Positions 46,472 to 55,378 of a DNA stretch of 64,000 bases are shown piece after piece; position 1 is the stretch's first letter; every line of letters begins with the position of its first letter. The position numbers and the translations under genes are program-made. Under the pieces are notes generated by a model. It saw only the letters and a list, made by a program, of their open reading frames with translations, was not told the origin of the DNA and ran no database searches. Source of the DNA: Thiobacillus denitrificans (lineage in GTDB: Bacteria; Pseudomonadota; Gammaproteobacteria; Burkholderiales; Thiobacillaceae); contig NZ_LDUG01000036.1 of the NCBI RefSeq assembly GCF_001530125.1, positions 124,001 to 188,000 of the forward strand. The letters are read 5' to 3'.

Positions 46472-47701
46472 TTAAGCGGTGGCCTTGTCGAGTTCGAAGG
46501 CCTGATGCAGGGCGCGCACTGCAAGTTCCATGTATTTGTCCTCGACCACCACCGATATCTTGATTTCCGAAGTGGAGATCATCTGCAGGTTGATGTTTTC
46601 CTTCGATAGGGTTTCGAACATCTTGCGCGCGATGCCGACGTGCGAGCGCATGCCGACGCCGACGATGGAGACCTTGGCGATCTTGTCGTCGCCGGTGACT
46701 TCGCGTGCACCAATGCTGGTTGCCGTCGCCTTCACGATGTCCATCGCGCGGGCGAAGTCATTGCGGTGTACGGTGAAGGTGAAGTCGGTCGTATTTTCGT
46801 GACTGACGTTCTGCACGATCATGTCGATGTCGATGTTGGCGTCGGCGACCGGGCCGAGGATCTGGTAGGCGATGCCGGGCTGGTCGGGCACGCCGACCAC
46901 GGTGATTTTGGCTTCGTCGCGGTTGAAGGCGATGCCTGAAATGACGGCCTGTTCCATGGTGTTGTTTTCCTCGAAGGTGATGAGCGTGCCGTCGCCTTCG
47001 TCCTGAAAGCTGGACAGCACGCGGAGTTTGACTTTGTATTTGCCGGCGAATTCGACTGAGCGGATTTGCAGCACCTTGGAGCCGAGGCTCGCCATTTCGA
47101 GCATTTCCTCGAAGGTGATGGTCTTCAGGCGCCGCGCCTCGGGCACGATGCGCGGGTCGGTGGTGTAGACGCCGTCGACGTCGGTGTAGATCTGGCATTC
47201 GTCGGCATTGAGCGCGGCGGCCAGCGCCACGCCCGTGGTGTCGGAGCCGCCGCGTCCCAGGGTGGTGATGTTGCCCTGTTCGTCGACGCCCTGGAAGCCG
47301 GCGACTACCAGCACGTGGCCGGCATCCAGATCGGCGCGCATCCGGGCTTCGTCGATCGACAGAATGCGCGCCTTGGTGAAGGCGTTGTCGGTGAGGATGC
47401 GCACCTGCGCGCCGGTATAGCTCTTCGCTTTCAGGCCCAGGTCCTTCAGCGCCATCGCCAGCAGGGCAATGGTGACCTGTTCGCCGGTCGACACCATCAT
47501 GTCCAGTTCGCGCGGGTCGGGGCTGGCCTGAATCTGCCTGGCCAGCGCGATCAGCCGGTTGGTCTCGCCGGACATGGCGGAGAGCACGACGACCACCTGG
47601 TGCCCGAGCATTTTGAACTTGGCGACGCGCTCCGCCACCGCGCGGATGCGTTCGACGTTGGCGACCGAGGTGCCGCCGTATTTTTGTACGATGAGTGCCA
47701 T
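46472..47701 (-). CDS. lysC: Aspartate kinase
   Basis: The 409-residue enzyme catalyses the first step of the aspartate pathway (Lys, Thr, Met, diaminopimelate). The N-terminal kinase domain has [16 protein letters not shown] and [17 protein letters not shown]. Two C-terminal ACT domains ([40 protein letters not shown]) give feedback control. The region immediately before ATG 47701 is a 14-bp tandem repeat without a Shine-Dalgarno sequence. Confidence 0.96.
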   Translation of the reverse strand: MALIVQKYGGTSVANVERIRAVAERVAKFKMLGHQVVVVLSAMSGETNRLIALARQIQASPDPRELDMMVSTGEQVTIALLAMALKDLGLKAKSYTGAQVRILTDNAFTKARILSIDEARMRADLDAGHVLVVAGFQGVDEQGNITTLGRGGSDTTGVALAAALNADECQIYTDVDGVYTTDPRIVPEARRLKTITFEEMLEMASLGSKVLQIRSVEFAGKYKVKLRVLSSFQDEGDGTLITFEENNTMEQAVISGIAFNRDEAKITVVGVPDQPGIAYQILGPVADANIDIDMIVQNVSHENTTDFTFTVHRNDFARAMDIVKATATSIGAREVTGDDKIAKVSIVGVGMRSHVGIARKMFETLSKENINLQMISTSEIKISVVVEDKYMELAVRALHQAFELDKATA

Positions 47702-47729
47702 GTTAGGGGCTAGGAGTTAGGGGCTAGGT
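47702..47729. repeat. 14-bp tandem repeat touching the lysC start codon
   Basis: GTTAGGGGCTAGGA (47702-47715) and GTTAGGGGCTAGGT (47716-47729) match at 13 of 14 bases. On the lysC sense strand this is pyrimidine-rich (CCTAGCCCCTAAC), so it cannot act as a normal ribosome-binding site. Confidence 0.85.
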
Positions 47730-47749
47730 AAAGGCGGGATATTAATGGA

Positions 47750-49048
47750 TTAGCGCTCGAATAGCGCGATCGATTCCACATGCGCGGTATGCGGGAACAT
47801 GTTGGCGACCCCGGCCGCTTCGAGCCGATAGCCCTTGGTGTGTACCAGTACCTCGGCGTCGCGCGCCAGCGTGGCGGGGTCGCACGAGACATAAACGATG
47901 CGCTGCGGCGCGCCCGCTTCGGGCAGGGATTTGACCATTTCGATGGCGCCGGAACGCGGCGGGTCGATCAGCAGCTTGTCGAAGGGTCCGAGGGCGGCGA
48001 ACTTCTCTGGCGTCATTTCGAACAAGTTGTCGAGCGCGAAGCGGGCGTTGGCCAGATTGTTGTGTAGCGCGTTTTCTCGTGCACGCGCGACCAGTTCGGC
48101 GCTGCCCTCGATGCCCAGCACCGCGGCGCCGCTCTTGGCGAGCGGCAGGGTGAAGTTGCCCAGCCCGCAGAACAGGTCGGCGATGCGTTCGCCCGGCTGC
48201 GGGGCCAGCAAGCGCAGCGCGCGGCTGACCAGCGCGCGGTTCATGGCGACATTGACCTGGGTGAAGTCGGTCGGCCTGAATGGCATCACCAGGCCGAATT
48301 CGGGCAGGCTGTAGCTGAGCTCGGGCGCGATGTGGGGCCAGAAAGGACGCACGGTGTCGGGGCCTTTGGCCTGTTCCCAAATCTGTACGCGATGCTGGTC
48401 GGCGAAGGCCCGAACCTTGACGGCATCGTCGTCGGTCCAGGGTGCGAGCAGGCGGAACACCAGCACGGTGACATGCTCGCCGACGGCAACCTCGATCTGC
48501 GGAATGTGGTCTGCATTCGATAGCGCGTTGATCAACTCGCGTAGCGGCAGAAGCAGCTTTGATACGTCGGGCGTGAGGACTTCGCAGCTCGTCATGTCGA
48601 CGATGAAGCTGGAGCGCTTTTCGCGGAAGCCGACCAGTCCGCCGCCTTTCTTGTCGAGCCACCGCGCCGACAGCCGCGCGCGGGTGCGGTAAGCCCAGCT
48701 CGGGCCGTGCAGGGCGGGCAGCATCACATCGGGTTTGACCTTGCCGATGCGGGCGAGGGTGTCTTCCAGCACGCGCTGTTTGGCGGCCACTTGGGCGCTA
48801 GCTTCCAGATGCTGCATCGAGCAGCCGCCGCAGCGGCCAAAATATTTGCAGCGCGGCTCGGCGCGCTGCGAGCTCGCTTTGAGGATGGCGATGGCGTTGG
48901 CCGAGTTGTATTTGGCGTGCTCGCGGTATACGGCGATTTCCGCGCGCTCGCCCGCCAGCGCGCCGTCGACGAAGGTGACCTTGCCGTCGATGCGGGCGAT
49001 GCCGTGACCCGCGTGGTCGAGGGAAAGAATGTCGACGATGGGATTCAT
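47750..49048 (-). CDS. rlmD: 23S rRNA (uracil-1939-C5) methyltransferase
   Basis: The 432-residue RumA-type enzyme has an N-terminal TRAM domain ([20 protein letters not shown]) and an iron-sulfur cysteine cluster ([15 protein letters not shown]). The SAM domain shows [18 protein letters not shown], the nucleophile region is [13 protein letters not shown], and the general base region is VESIALFER. It methylates U1939 of 23S rRNA. Confidence 0.95.
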   Translation of the reverse strand: MNPIVDILSLDHAGHGIARIDGKVTFVDGALAGERAEIAVYREHAKYNSANAIAILKASSQRAEPRCKYFGRCGGCSMQHLEASAQVAAKQRVLEDTLARIGKVKPDVMLPALHGPSWAYRTRARLSARWLDKKGGGLVGFREKRSSFIVDMTSCEVLTPDVSKLLLPLRELINALSNADHIPQIEVAVGEHVTVLVFRLLAPWTDDDAVKVRAFADQHRVQIWEQAKGPDTVRPFWPHIAPELSYSLPEFGLVMPFRPTDFTQVNVAMNRALVSRALRLLAPQPGERIADLFCGLGNFTLPLAKSGAAVLGIEGSAELVARARENALHNNLANARFALDNLFEMTPEKFAALGPFDKLLIDPPRSGAIEMVKSLPEAGAPQRIVYVSCDPATLARDAEVLVHTKGYRLEAAGVANMFPHTAHVESIALFER

Positions 49049-49063
49049 GGGTTCAATACATTA

Positions 49064-49121
49064 ACCACAGAGACACAGAGGCAGGGAGAAAAACCTCGTG
49101 TGTTTTCTGTGCCTCTGTGGT
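49064..49121. repeat. Inverted repeat ACCACAGAG...CTCTGTGGT between genes
   Basis: The arms ACCACAGAGACACAGA (49064-49079) and TCTGTGCCTCTGTGGT (49106-49121) pair with one mismatch in 16. It fills the gap between rlmD and the exonuclease gene. Similar 'CCACAGAG' palindromes are dispersed in many bacterial genomes (general knowledge). Confidence 0.8.
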
Positions 49122-49129
49122 GAAAAGGT

Positions 49130-49921
49130 TTATCCCCAGGCTGCCAGAAACTCCTGCCAGTGCGGGGCGGCATGGGCTTGCACGGTGCTGCGCGCAAGTT
49201 CGATTTCGGCGGCGTAAGCCGATTCGGAAAGCGTGCCGCGCATCTTCTGGAAACGCAGGTACACCAGCCAGGTATTCATCACGTCGGTTTCGCAGTAGTT
49301 GCGGATGGCGTCGATCTCACCCTGCTGGAAGGCGTCGAGCACCATCGAGCCGTCCATTCCCAGCTTGCCGGGAAAGCCGCACAGCTTGGCCATCTGGTCG
49401 AGCGGGGCATTGGCGCGCGGTTGGAACATCGCCAGCACGTCCATCAGATCCAGATGCCGGGTGTGGTAGCGCGACAGGTAGTTATTCCACTTGAAATCCT
49501 TGTCGTCGTCGCCCCAGTCCCAGTAGCGCGCCGCTGCAATGCCATGAACCAGGCTGCGGTAGTGCAGCACCGGCAGGTCGAAGCCGCCGCCGTTCCACGA
49601 CACCAGCTGCGGGGTGTAGCGCTCGATGCCGTCATAGAAGCGCTGGATCAACTCGGCTTCGCTGCTGTCGGGCTCGCCCAGTGACCAAACCTTCAACTGG
49701 TCTCCGCCGCCTGGATCAGAGCGGCGCAGCACGCAGGAAATGGCGACGATGCGGTGCAGGTGATGCGGCATGAAGTCGCTGCCGGTTTTCTGGCGTCGGG
49801 CGAGCAGCGTCATTTCGGCAAGCTCGGCCTGCGGCAGCGCCGCCGTGTCTATGCTGTTGACTGCGGCGAACCCAGCGAGGTCGGGAACCGTTTCAATGTC
49901 GAAAACCAGGGTGGGATGCAT
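49130..49921 (-). CDS. DEDD-type 3'-5' exonuclease (PolB-exo-like)
   Basis: The product is 263 residues. Exo I is LVFDIETVPD (Asp, Glu), Exo II is LVSWNGGGFDLPVL (Asp), and Exo III is RNYCETDVMNTWLVY (final Asp). This matches the predicted DNA polymerase B-like exonuclease family (PF10108 type), a stand-alone proofreading-like nuclease of unclear role. All four acidic residues appear present. It is separated from rlmD by an inverted repeat. Confidence 0.88.
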   Translation of the reverse strand: MHPTLVFDIETVPDLAGFAAVNSIDTAALPQAELAEMTLLARRQKTGSDFMPHHLHRIVAISCVLRRSDPGGGDQLKVWSLGEPDSSEAELIQRFYDGIERYTPQLVSWNGGGFDLPVLHYRSLVHGIAAARYWDWGDDDKDFKWNNYLSRYHTRHLDLMDVLAMFQPRANAPLDQMAKLCGFPGKLGMDGSMVLDAFQQGEIDAIRNYCETDVMNTWLVYLRFQKMRGTLSESAYAAEIELARSTVQAHAAPHWQEFLAAWG

Positions 49922-50063
49922 AAGGTCAGTGAGCGAGAAAAACCGCCATTTTATGCCAACTCAAAAACAAAACCTGCTTTGCCGTGCTCGCCTCGTCGTG
50001 CTCCAGCACTGTCTGCAGCCCGGCTTCGCGCCATTTCTGATTCTGAGCTGGAAGTTGATGCTG

Positions 50064-51365
50064 TCAGTGCAGGGCTTCGTCGAGCGCCGAGGCGGCAATC
50101 AGGGCATCCAGATAGGCCACGGAAATCTGGTGCAGCGGAATCTTCAGTTGCTGCGCGTGCGCGGCCAGGGTTTCGGCGTCGTTGTTTTCACAGGCATACG
50201 CCAGCTGCAGCATGACGCCTTCGGGTGAGGGATGCGCGCTCAATGCGCGTGCGCTTGTCGCCGATAGCCCCAGCTTGCGGATGAGCGTTTCCACCGGCAG
50301 CGACAGCGCGCGCGGGGCAATCGATAACAAGCCGATTTCGAAGGCGTCGGCGGCACTTTCGGCGGGGGCACCCAGGCGGGTGATCTTGCCCATGAACAGC
50401 GCCCGAGTGAGTGCGGTCACGGCATAGTGGCGCATCGACTCGGTCGGTTGCTTGCCGGTCAGCGCCAGCAGTGCCGCGACCCGGCGGGCGCGTTGTGGCC
50501 CCAGCATGACCAATGCATGGGCTGCCGATTCGGCGGGCCGGCTCAAGCCGCCGACCTGGGAATTGGCAATGGCAAGCATACGCGGTGTCATATCCGGATT
50601 CAGCCGGAAGAACTGCACCAGGGTGTCGACCGACTCGCGCAGGGTGATGGCCAGCAAGTCCAGCTGAACTGCCTGCTCGTGGCTGATTTCGGCGGGTTGG
50701 GTGTCGCCGGAAAAGAAGCTGCCCTTGAACCAGGCGTTCTCGGGCCAGCGGGCCTGAGTATGCGAATGTCGCACGCCTTCCACGATCAGGCGCGCAGCAA
50801 GCACGGGCGGCGTGTCGTCGGCGTGGCAGGTCAGGTAGGACCAGGCAGAAGCGCTGTCCTGCACGATCGCGTTGTTGCGATTGAGCGTGGGGCAGAACGT
50901 CAGGCCGGCATCCCGCAACGCCAGGGTGCGTGCCAGATGCTGTTCGTTGTCGATGTCCACGCACCAGATCAGCTGGCGTTGATTGATTTGCTGCGGGATG
51001 TCGCTGAACAGCACCCCCGCACTGATCCGCACCAGCAAAGGCAGCTTGCCGGTCAGGCCGCCCTGCGTCAATGAATAGAGACCGGTCAGCAACATATCCT
51101 CTTCCATTTGCCGCAGCTCGGGCGGGGCATCGGCGGGCGCGGCGCGGCCGCGCAGGACCAGCTGATGCGCAACCAGGTTGGAGGCGGCGTCGAACAACGG
51201 ATCAAACGACAAAAAGCGCGCGCGCAGGGCCTCCTCGCGAACCGGGGTGCTGTTGTCGATGCCGAGCATTTGCGTCACGACCACGGGCTGTTCGGATTTG
51301 CGGGTGTTGATGCCACCGCCGACGATGCGGGATGGATGGGGATCGTCTGAGGTCATGTCATTCAC
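50064..51365 (-). CDS. EAL/HDOD-like signalling protein, degenerate EAL
   Basis: The 433-residue protein has a YuxH-like layout. The N-terminal ~240 residues follow the EAL-domain plan (FDPLFDAASNLVAHQLVLRG; LPLLVRISAGVLFSDIP; IVEGVRHSHTQARW) but lack an EAL motif and most metal ligands. A C-terminal HDOD domain (FFRLNPDMTPRMLAIANSQV, then ESAAHALVMLGPQRARRVAA) follows. It probably signals without cyclic di-GMP hydrolysis. It is divergent from the DUF4139 gene. Confidence 0.8.
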   Translation of the reverse strand: MNDMTSDDPHPSRIVGGGINTRKSEQPVVVTQMLGIDNSTPVREEALRARFLSFDPLFDAASNLVAHQLVLRGRAAPADAPPELRQMEEDMLLTGLYSLTQGGLTGKLPLLVRISAGVLFSDIPQQINQRQLIWCVDIDNEQHLARTLALRDAGLTFCPTLNRNNAIVQDSASAWSYLTCHADDTPPVLAARLIVEGVRHSHTQARWPENAWFKGSFFSGDTQPAEISHEQAVQLDLLAITLRESVDTLVQFFRLNPDMTPRMLAIANSQVGGLSRPAESAAHALVMLGPQRARRVAALLALTGKQPTESMRHYAVTALTRALFMGKITRLGAPAESAADAFEIGLLSIAPRALSLPVETLIRKLGLSATSARALSAHPSPEGVMLQLAYACENNDAETLAAHAQQLKIPLHQISVAYLDALIAASALDEALH

Positions 51366-51459
51366 TGCGGGGGTAGTACGATCATTCTAGCGCGGCGAAC
51401 CATTTTTGGTGCGGTTCGGTCATCATGGCGCTTTGCCGCAAGGTGTGCAGGAGCCCAAC

Positions 51460-52902
51460 ATGACGAAGAAAAAACTGCTGAATACGATGATCGCCGGGCT
51501 GATGGCCGCATCCCATGCCAGTTGGGCCGCGCCGCGCGAAGAAATCGCCAGTAGCGCAGCCGACCAGCAAAGTGTGGCGGTCACCATTTACAGCGACAAC
51601 CTGGCGCTGATCAAGGATGCCAGGCGGGTCAGGCTTGCGCGCGACATCAACCAACTGGCGTGGCGCGACGTATCGGCGCAGATGCGGCCGGAAACCGCGC
51701 AACTGCGCAATGTGTCGAACCCAGCGGGGTTCCGGCTACAGGAACAGACCTTCGATTTTGATCGGTTGACGCCCGGAAAACTGCTCGAAAAATACGTCGG
51801 ACGTGAAGTCGGCGTGATCCGCACTCATCCCAGCACCGGGGCTGAAACCCGCGAGACCGCCACCGTGCTGTCGACCCACAGCGGCGTGGTGCTGCAGTTT
51901 GCCGATCACATCGAAGCCGGGGTGCCGGGGCGGCTGGCGTTTCCGGACGTGCCCGATACGCTGCGCGACACGCCCACGCTGGTCATCTCGCTGGTCAATC
52001 CGACAGCGGGCACACAGAACCTGGAGCTGTCCTATCTGACCGGCGGGTTGTCGTGGCGCGCCGATTATGTGGCCGAATTAAACGAGCGCGACGACCGGCT
52101 TGATCTGAATGGCTGGGTGACGCTGACCAACCAGAGCGGCGCGGCTTACCCCAATGCCAGGCTGCAATTGGTGGCGGGCGATCTCAACCGGGTACGCGAT
52201 GCCGAGCCGATGCCGCGTGCGACGATGGCGATGGCGGCCAAGGTGGCCGATGCAGCCGAAATGCAGCAGGAATCGCTGTTCGAGTATCACCTCTACACGC
52301 TGCAGCGCCCCACCACGCTGGCGGAAAACCAGACCAAGCAGGTGGCGTTGATGTCGGCGAGCCGGGTGCCGGTGAAGAAGGAATTTCTGCTCCAAGGCGC
52401 GAATTATTATTACACCGGGCAGCACGGCGAGTTGGGGCAGAAAATCAAGGTCGGGGTGTTCGTCGAGTTCGACAACAAGGGCGAAGGCCTCGGCATGCCC
52501 TTGCCCCGCGGCGTGATCCGCCTGTACAAGCAGGACAGCCAGGGCAATGCGCAGTTCGTCGGCGAAGACCGCATCGACCACACGCCGAAGAACGAAACCG
52601 TGCGCCTCAAGCTCGGTGATGCGTTCGACGTGACGGCCGACAAGAAACAGACCGCCTTCCAGAAACTGGCCGGCACCAGCCGTTACAACTACGTGTTCGA
52701 GTCGGCCTATGAAATCGTGCTGAAAAACGCCAAGCCGGAAGCGGTGACCGTCATCGTACGCGAGCCGATGCCGGGCGACTGGACGATGGTGAGCGAATCG
52801 CAGCCGCACACCAAGGCGGCGTCCGGCATGGCCGAATGGCGGGTATCGGTGCCCGTCGGGGGCAAGGCGACGCTCAGCTACCGCGTGCGCGTCAGGTACT
52901 GA
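51460..52902 (+). CDS. DUF4139 family secreted protein
   Basis: The product is 480 residues from ATG 51460, with AGGAG seven bases upstream. The N-terminus MTKKKLLNTMIAGLMAASHA with SWA-A is a signal peptide. The mature part has a DUF4140/4139-like layout: VAVTIYSDNLALIKDARRV, then YLTGGLSWRADYVAELN and a C-terminal beta region ending SYRVRVRY. Family members are probably periplasmic or surface; role unknown. Confidence 0.85.
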   Translation: MTKKKLLNTMIAGLMAASHASWAAPREEIASSAADQQSVAVTIYSDNLALIKDARRVRLARDINQLAWRDVSAQMRPETAQLRNVSNPAGFRLQEQTFDFDRLTPGKLLEKYVGREVGVIRTHPSTGAETRETATVLSTHSGVVLQFADHIEAGVPGRLAFPDVPDTLRDTPTLVISLVNPTAGTQNLELSYLTGGLSWRADYVAELNERDDRLDLNGWVTLTNQSGAAYPNARLQLVAGDLNRVRDAEPMPRATMAMAAKVADAAEMQQESLFEYHLYTLQRPTTLAENQTKQVALMSASRVPVKKEFLLQGANYYYTGQHGELGQKIKVGVFVEFDNKGEGLGMPLPRGVIRLYKQDSQGNAQFVGEDRIDHTPKNETVRLKLGDAFDVTADKKQTAFQKLAGTSRYNYVFESAYEIVLKNAKPEAVTVIVREPMPGDWTMVSESQPHTKAASGMAEWRVSVPVGGKATLSYRVRVRY

Positions 52903-53034
52903 GCCCGCGTGGCCGGCGGTGGACGGTGATCAGGTCGATTTGCGGGGGCAACCTTCATGGGTATCATAAGCATGTGTGCAGGCGCCAAACAGGTGCGGAC
53001 GCAGCATTTTTTTCGACGCTTAGGATGAGACAGC

Positions 53035-53520
53035 ATGGTCACCGTGACACAGAACAAACTCGTATACATCACCTATTCCATCCTTGACGCGCGCGGCATG
53101 GTCGTCGAGCAGTACGATATTCCGGTTGGCTATGTGCAGGGCGCCAACAGCGGCATTTTGCCGGCGATCGAGTCGGCGGTGGTGGGCCGCAAGGTGGGCG
53201 AGCGGGTTGAGATCACGCTGACGCCCGAAGAAGGGTATGGTCTGCGCGACGAGAGCCTGGTGTTTACGGACGATATCGAGAACGTGCCGCCGCAATTCAG
53301 GCGCGTCGGCGCTGAAGTCATGTTCGAGAACGATACGGGCGAGACCAAGGTGTTTTACGTCACCGCGATCGAGGACGACAAGCTCACGCTGGACGGCAAC
53401 CCTTCACTGGCCGGACAGAGCGTGACCTGCCTGGTGAACGTGATGGATATTCGCGAGGCCACGCCGGAGGAAATCCGCAACGGGCGGCCGCTCGACGTCA
53501 AAACCGGTACGGTTCATTAA
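53035..53520 (+). CDS. slyD: FKBP-type peptidyl-prolyl isomerase SlyD
   Basis: The 161-residue protein has the FKBP domain with an IF (insert-in-flap) region: VYITYSILDARGMVVEQYDI, then ANSGILPAIESAVVGRKVGE and TPEEGYGLRDESLV. It lacks the His/Cys-rich metal-binding tail of E. coli SlyD. It acts as a folding helper. Its stop is followed by a MITE-like element. Confidence 0.92.
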   Translation: MVTVTQNKLVYITYSILDARGMVVEQYDIPVGYVQGANSGILPAIESAVVGRKVGERVEITLTPEEGYGLRDESLVFTDDIENVPPQFRRVGAEVMFENDTGETKVFYVTAIEDDKLTLDGNPSLAGQSVTCLVNVMDIREATPEEIRNGRPLDVKTGTVH

Positions 53521-53524
53521 AAAA

Positions 53525-53815
53525 CCTAAAAACCGCAGTTGACCGCGCATCACCCTGAGGAATGCAGCATGGATATTGGTTTTTCTGCCTTCGACCACGC
53601 CCACCTACAGGGTGAGTTCGTTACGCACCCGCTGGCACGCCTGGTCGTGCGCCTGCCTTGGTCGCCCCACCCGCAAGGGGTAGGCCGTGGTTGTAAAGCC
53701 GCTAAAGCGGCAACAACCACGCACGTCGTTGCAGGCCCCGGCCTGCCGCCTCCTCGCTTCGCGGCATCCACCCGCCCAGACGCACCATCGAGCGCGTCCA
53801 ACTGCGGTTTCTAGG
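53525..53815. mobile_element. MITE-like element with 24-bp terminal inverted repeats
   Basis: The ends 53525-53548 (CCTAAAAACCGCAGTTGACC...) and 53792-53815 (...CAACTGCGGTTTCTAGG) are inverted repeats with 21 of 24 matches. Inside is a strong hairpin: CGTGGTTGT (53686-53694) pairs with ACAACCACG (53713-53721), and GCCGCT-AA-AGCGGC forms its tip. GGTTCATTAAAA occurs on both sides (53512 and 53823 areas), a possible target duplication. No transposase is encoded. Confidence 0.75.
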
Positions 53816-53859
53816 TTGAACCGGTTCATTAAAACCAGTACGGTTCAATGACGCAAAAA

Positions 53860-53885
53860 GGCCGGGATCGCTCCCGGCCTTTTTT
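53860..53885. terminator. Bidirectional terminator
   Basis: GGCCGGGA-TCGC-TCCCGGCC has AAAAA on the left and TTTTTTT on the right, so it can end transcripts from slyD (plus) and from the SCP2-like gene (minus). Confidence 0.9.
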
Positions 53886-53899
53886 GTGGCGCAAGCCGC

Positions 53900-54409
53900 T
53901 TACTTCGCAGGGCAGGCCTGGTCGCCCGGAATCTTGCCCGGCAACTGCAGGAAGGCGCCGAATGGTCCCATCACGCCCATGGCTTCCATTTTCGGGCCGG
54001 TGAACTTGAGGCGGCCGAACATCATGGCCTTCATCGGGCCGTATTCGCCCGCGCCCATTTCATTCCAGCGCTCGGTGGTGGCGTGCATGGTGTAGTCGAC
54101 CGCGTGATCCATCTTGGTGTTCTGCACGGCGCCGCCATAAACGCACATGGCCTTGCCATTCTTGTCCGCGATTTTCAGCTCGGTCTGGGTTGCTTCGCCG
54201 CAGTCGGTGCGATACAGGTGAATGATCTTGTAGCCGCGGTCCCTGTTGTTTTTGATCCATTGGTCACTCAGGCCGTCGGTCAGGGTGGCGTCCTTGTTCC
54301 AGGCGTCGCAAGCCTGCGCGGTCCACTCGGTGGACATCATGGCGGGTGCTGCGTGCGCAGCGGTTGAGAGCATTGCCAGGGCAGCCAGCGCGATGGTCGT
54401 GTATTTCAT
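53900..54409 (-). CDS. Secreted SCP2-like protein
   Basis: The product is 169 residues from ATG 54409, with AGGAGG five bases upstream. A signal peptide MKYTTIALAALAMLSTAAHA is followed by a mature region with Cys pairs and SCP2-like words (KIADKNGKAMCVYGGAVQNT, DYTMHATTERWNEMGAGEYG, FGRLKFTGPKMEAMGVMGPF). Similar proteins are annotated as SCP2 sterol-binding domain proteins. It could bind lipids in the periplasm; the ligand is unknown. Confidence 0.75.
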   Translation of the reverse strand: MKYTTIALAALAMLSTAAHAAPAMMSTEWTAQACDAWNKDATLTDGLSDQWIKNNRDRGYKIIHLYRTDCGEATQTELKIADKNGKAMCVYGGAVQNTKMDHAVDYTMHATTERWNEMGAGEYGPMKAMMFGRLKFTGPKMEAMGVMGPFGAFLQLPGKIPGDQACPAK

Positions 54410-54562
54410 AAGCACCTCCTCTTGGTTGGATAACGGACTACAGCTTGTTGGTATGCAAATACTATGTTTACGGGAAGCTGGACAATAGTCGCGCCCTATG
54501 GGCTTGTCAATGCGGCTGCCGGCTTTCCAGGAAACCGTCCTGACAGAACCTGCCGGCACGGC

Positions 54563-54703
54563 TTAGGGAAACACTGATTAATTCGATATAACCGTCATTG
54601 CGAGCGAAGCGCGGCAATCCAGCGCATTGATTAAGCAGGCATTTCTGGATTGCCGCGTCGCTTCGCTCCTCGCAAAGACGGATTAATCAGCGTCTCCTTA
54701 GGG
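54563..54703. repeat. About 140-bp nested palindromic repeat
   Basis: The outer arms contain ACTGATTAAT (54572-54582 area) and ATTAATCAG (54682-54690). The inner arms are CGTCATTGCGAGCGAAGCG (54593 on) and CGCTTCGCTCCTCGCAAAGACG (54659-54680 area, split by a short bulge). It abuts the stop codon of the lipoprotein gene. The 'GTCATTGCGAGCGAAGCG' word is a known type of dispersed bacterial repeat (general knowledge). Confidence 0.8.
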
Positions 54704-55378
54704 TTATTTGGGGGGCGGCAGAAGAAGGCTCTGTTCAACCAGCCGAATGCGCCGGGCGAGCCGGGCCTGTTCGGTCAGATTGCCCTGGGCTGCGGCCTGT
54801 TCCTGCTGCAGCTTCAGGTAGGTCAGCAGGGGCTGGCGCCAGCCGCGTTCCGAGGCGGTTTCAACAGCCACTTCCAGCGTGGCGGCATCGGCTTCCTGAC
54901 GTATCACTAGCAGGCTGGCGTCGAGCAGGCGTGCCAGCGGGTCGGCGATCCGGCTCAGCGTTTCAGGCCGCCTCTCGGCCGGCGTGCGCACCAGGTCGCG
55001 GTGCTGGCTGGGCAGCAGGGCGACATTGAGGGCGTCCCAGCGCAGGGCGAGGAACTGATAGTAGGCATGATCCGCCGCGTTCGGCGCGATGGCGGCGAGC
55101 TCGGCGTACTCGGCGCAGGCATCGTCGATCAGCATGGCGCGGCGGGTGGCGCAACGCACCAGCCACAGGCGCGCGGTCTCGGTGACGCGGCCGGCGCCGC
55201 CGGTGGCGGTGACAGCCTGCTGGAAATAGCGCTCGGCCAGCGTGTTTTCGCCCAGCAGGGCATGCTTCTGATAACGCTCGATGAGATCAGCTGCATCGGT
55301 TTTCCAGTCGGGCGGCGGTGGGCCGCCGCTGCAGCCCGTAAGCGCAACCAGGCAGGCGAGGGCGAGCAGGGTCCTCAT
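54704..55378 (-). CDS. Lipoprotein of Mla-like transporter operon
   Basis: The product is 224 residues from ATG 55378, overlapping the mlaD-like stop as ATGA. The signal peptide ends in the lipobox LTGC. The mature part is helical with TPR-like character (AERYFQQAVTATGGAGRVTE, EYAELAAIAPNAADHAYYQF). Auxiliary lipoproteins often accompany MCE-type ABC systems. The specific role is not known. Confidence 0.75.
   Translation of the reverse strand: MRTLLALACLVALTGCSGGPPPPDWKTDAADLIERYQKHALLGENTLAERYFQQAVTATGGAGRVTETARLWLVRCATRRAMLIDDACAEYAELAAIAPNAADHAYYQFLALRWDALNVALLPSQHRDLVRTPAERRPETLSRIADPLARLLDASLLVIRQEADAATLEVAVETASERGWRQPLLTYLKLQQEQAAAQGNLTEQARLARRIRLVEQSLLLPPPK

Larger units (their letters stand above)
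53521..53899. other. Intergenic region with MITE-like element and terminator
   Basis: The 379 bases between slyD and the SCP2-like gene are almost fully occupied by a 291-bp element with terminal inverted repeats (53525-53815) and a bidirectional terminator (53860-53885). I see no gene there. Confidence 0.7.

Noticed and set aside
53569-53814. Possible small gene starting MDIGFSAFDHAHLQGEF
   Set aside because: It lies completely inside the terminal-inverted-repeat element, runs through the hairpin and ends in the right repeat. Probably not a real gene.
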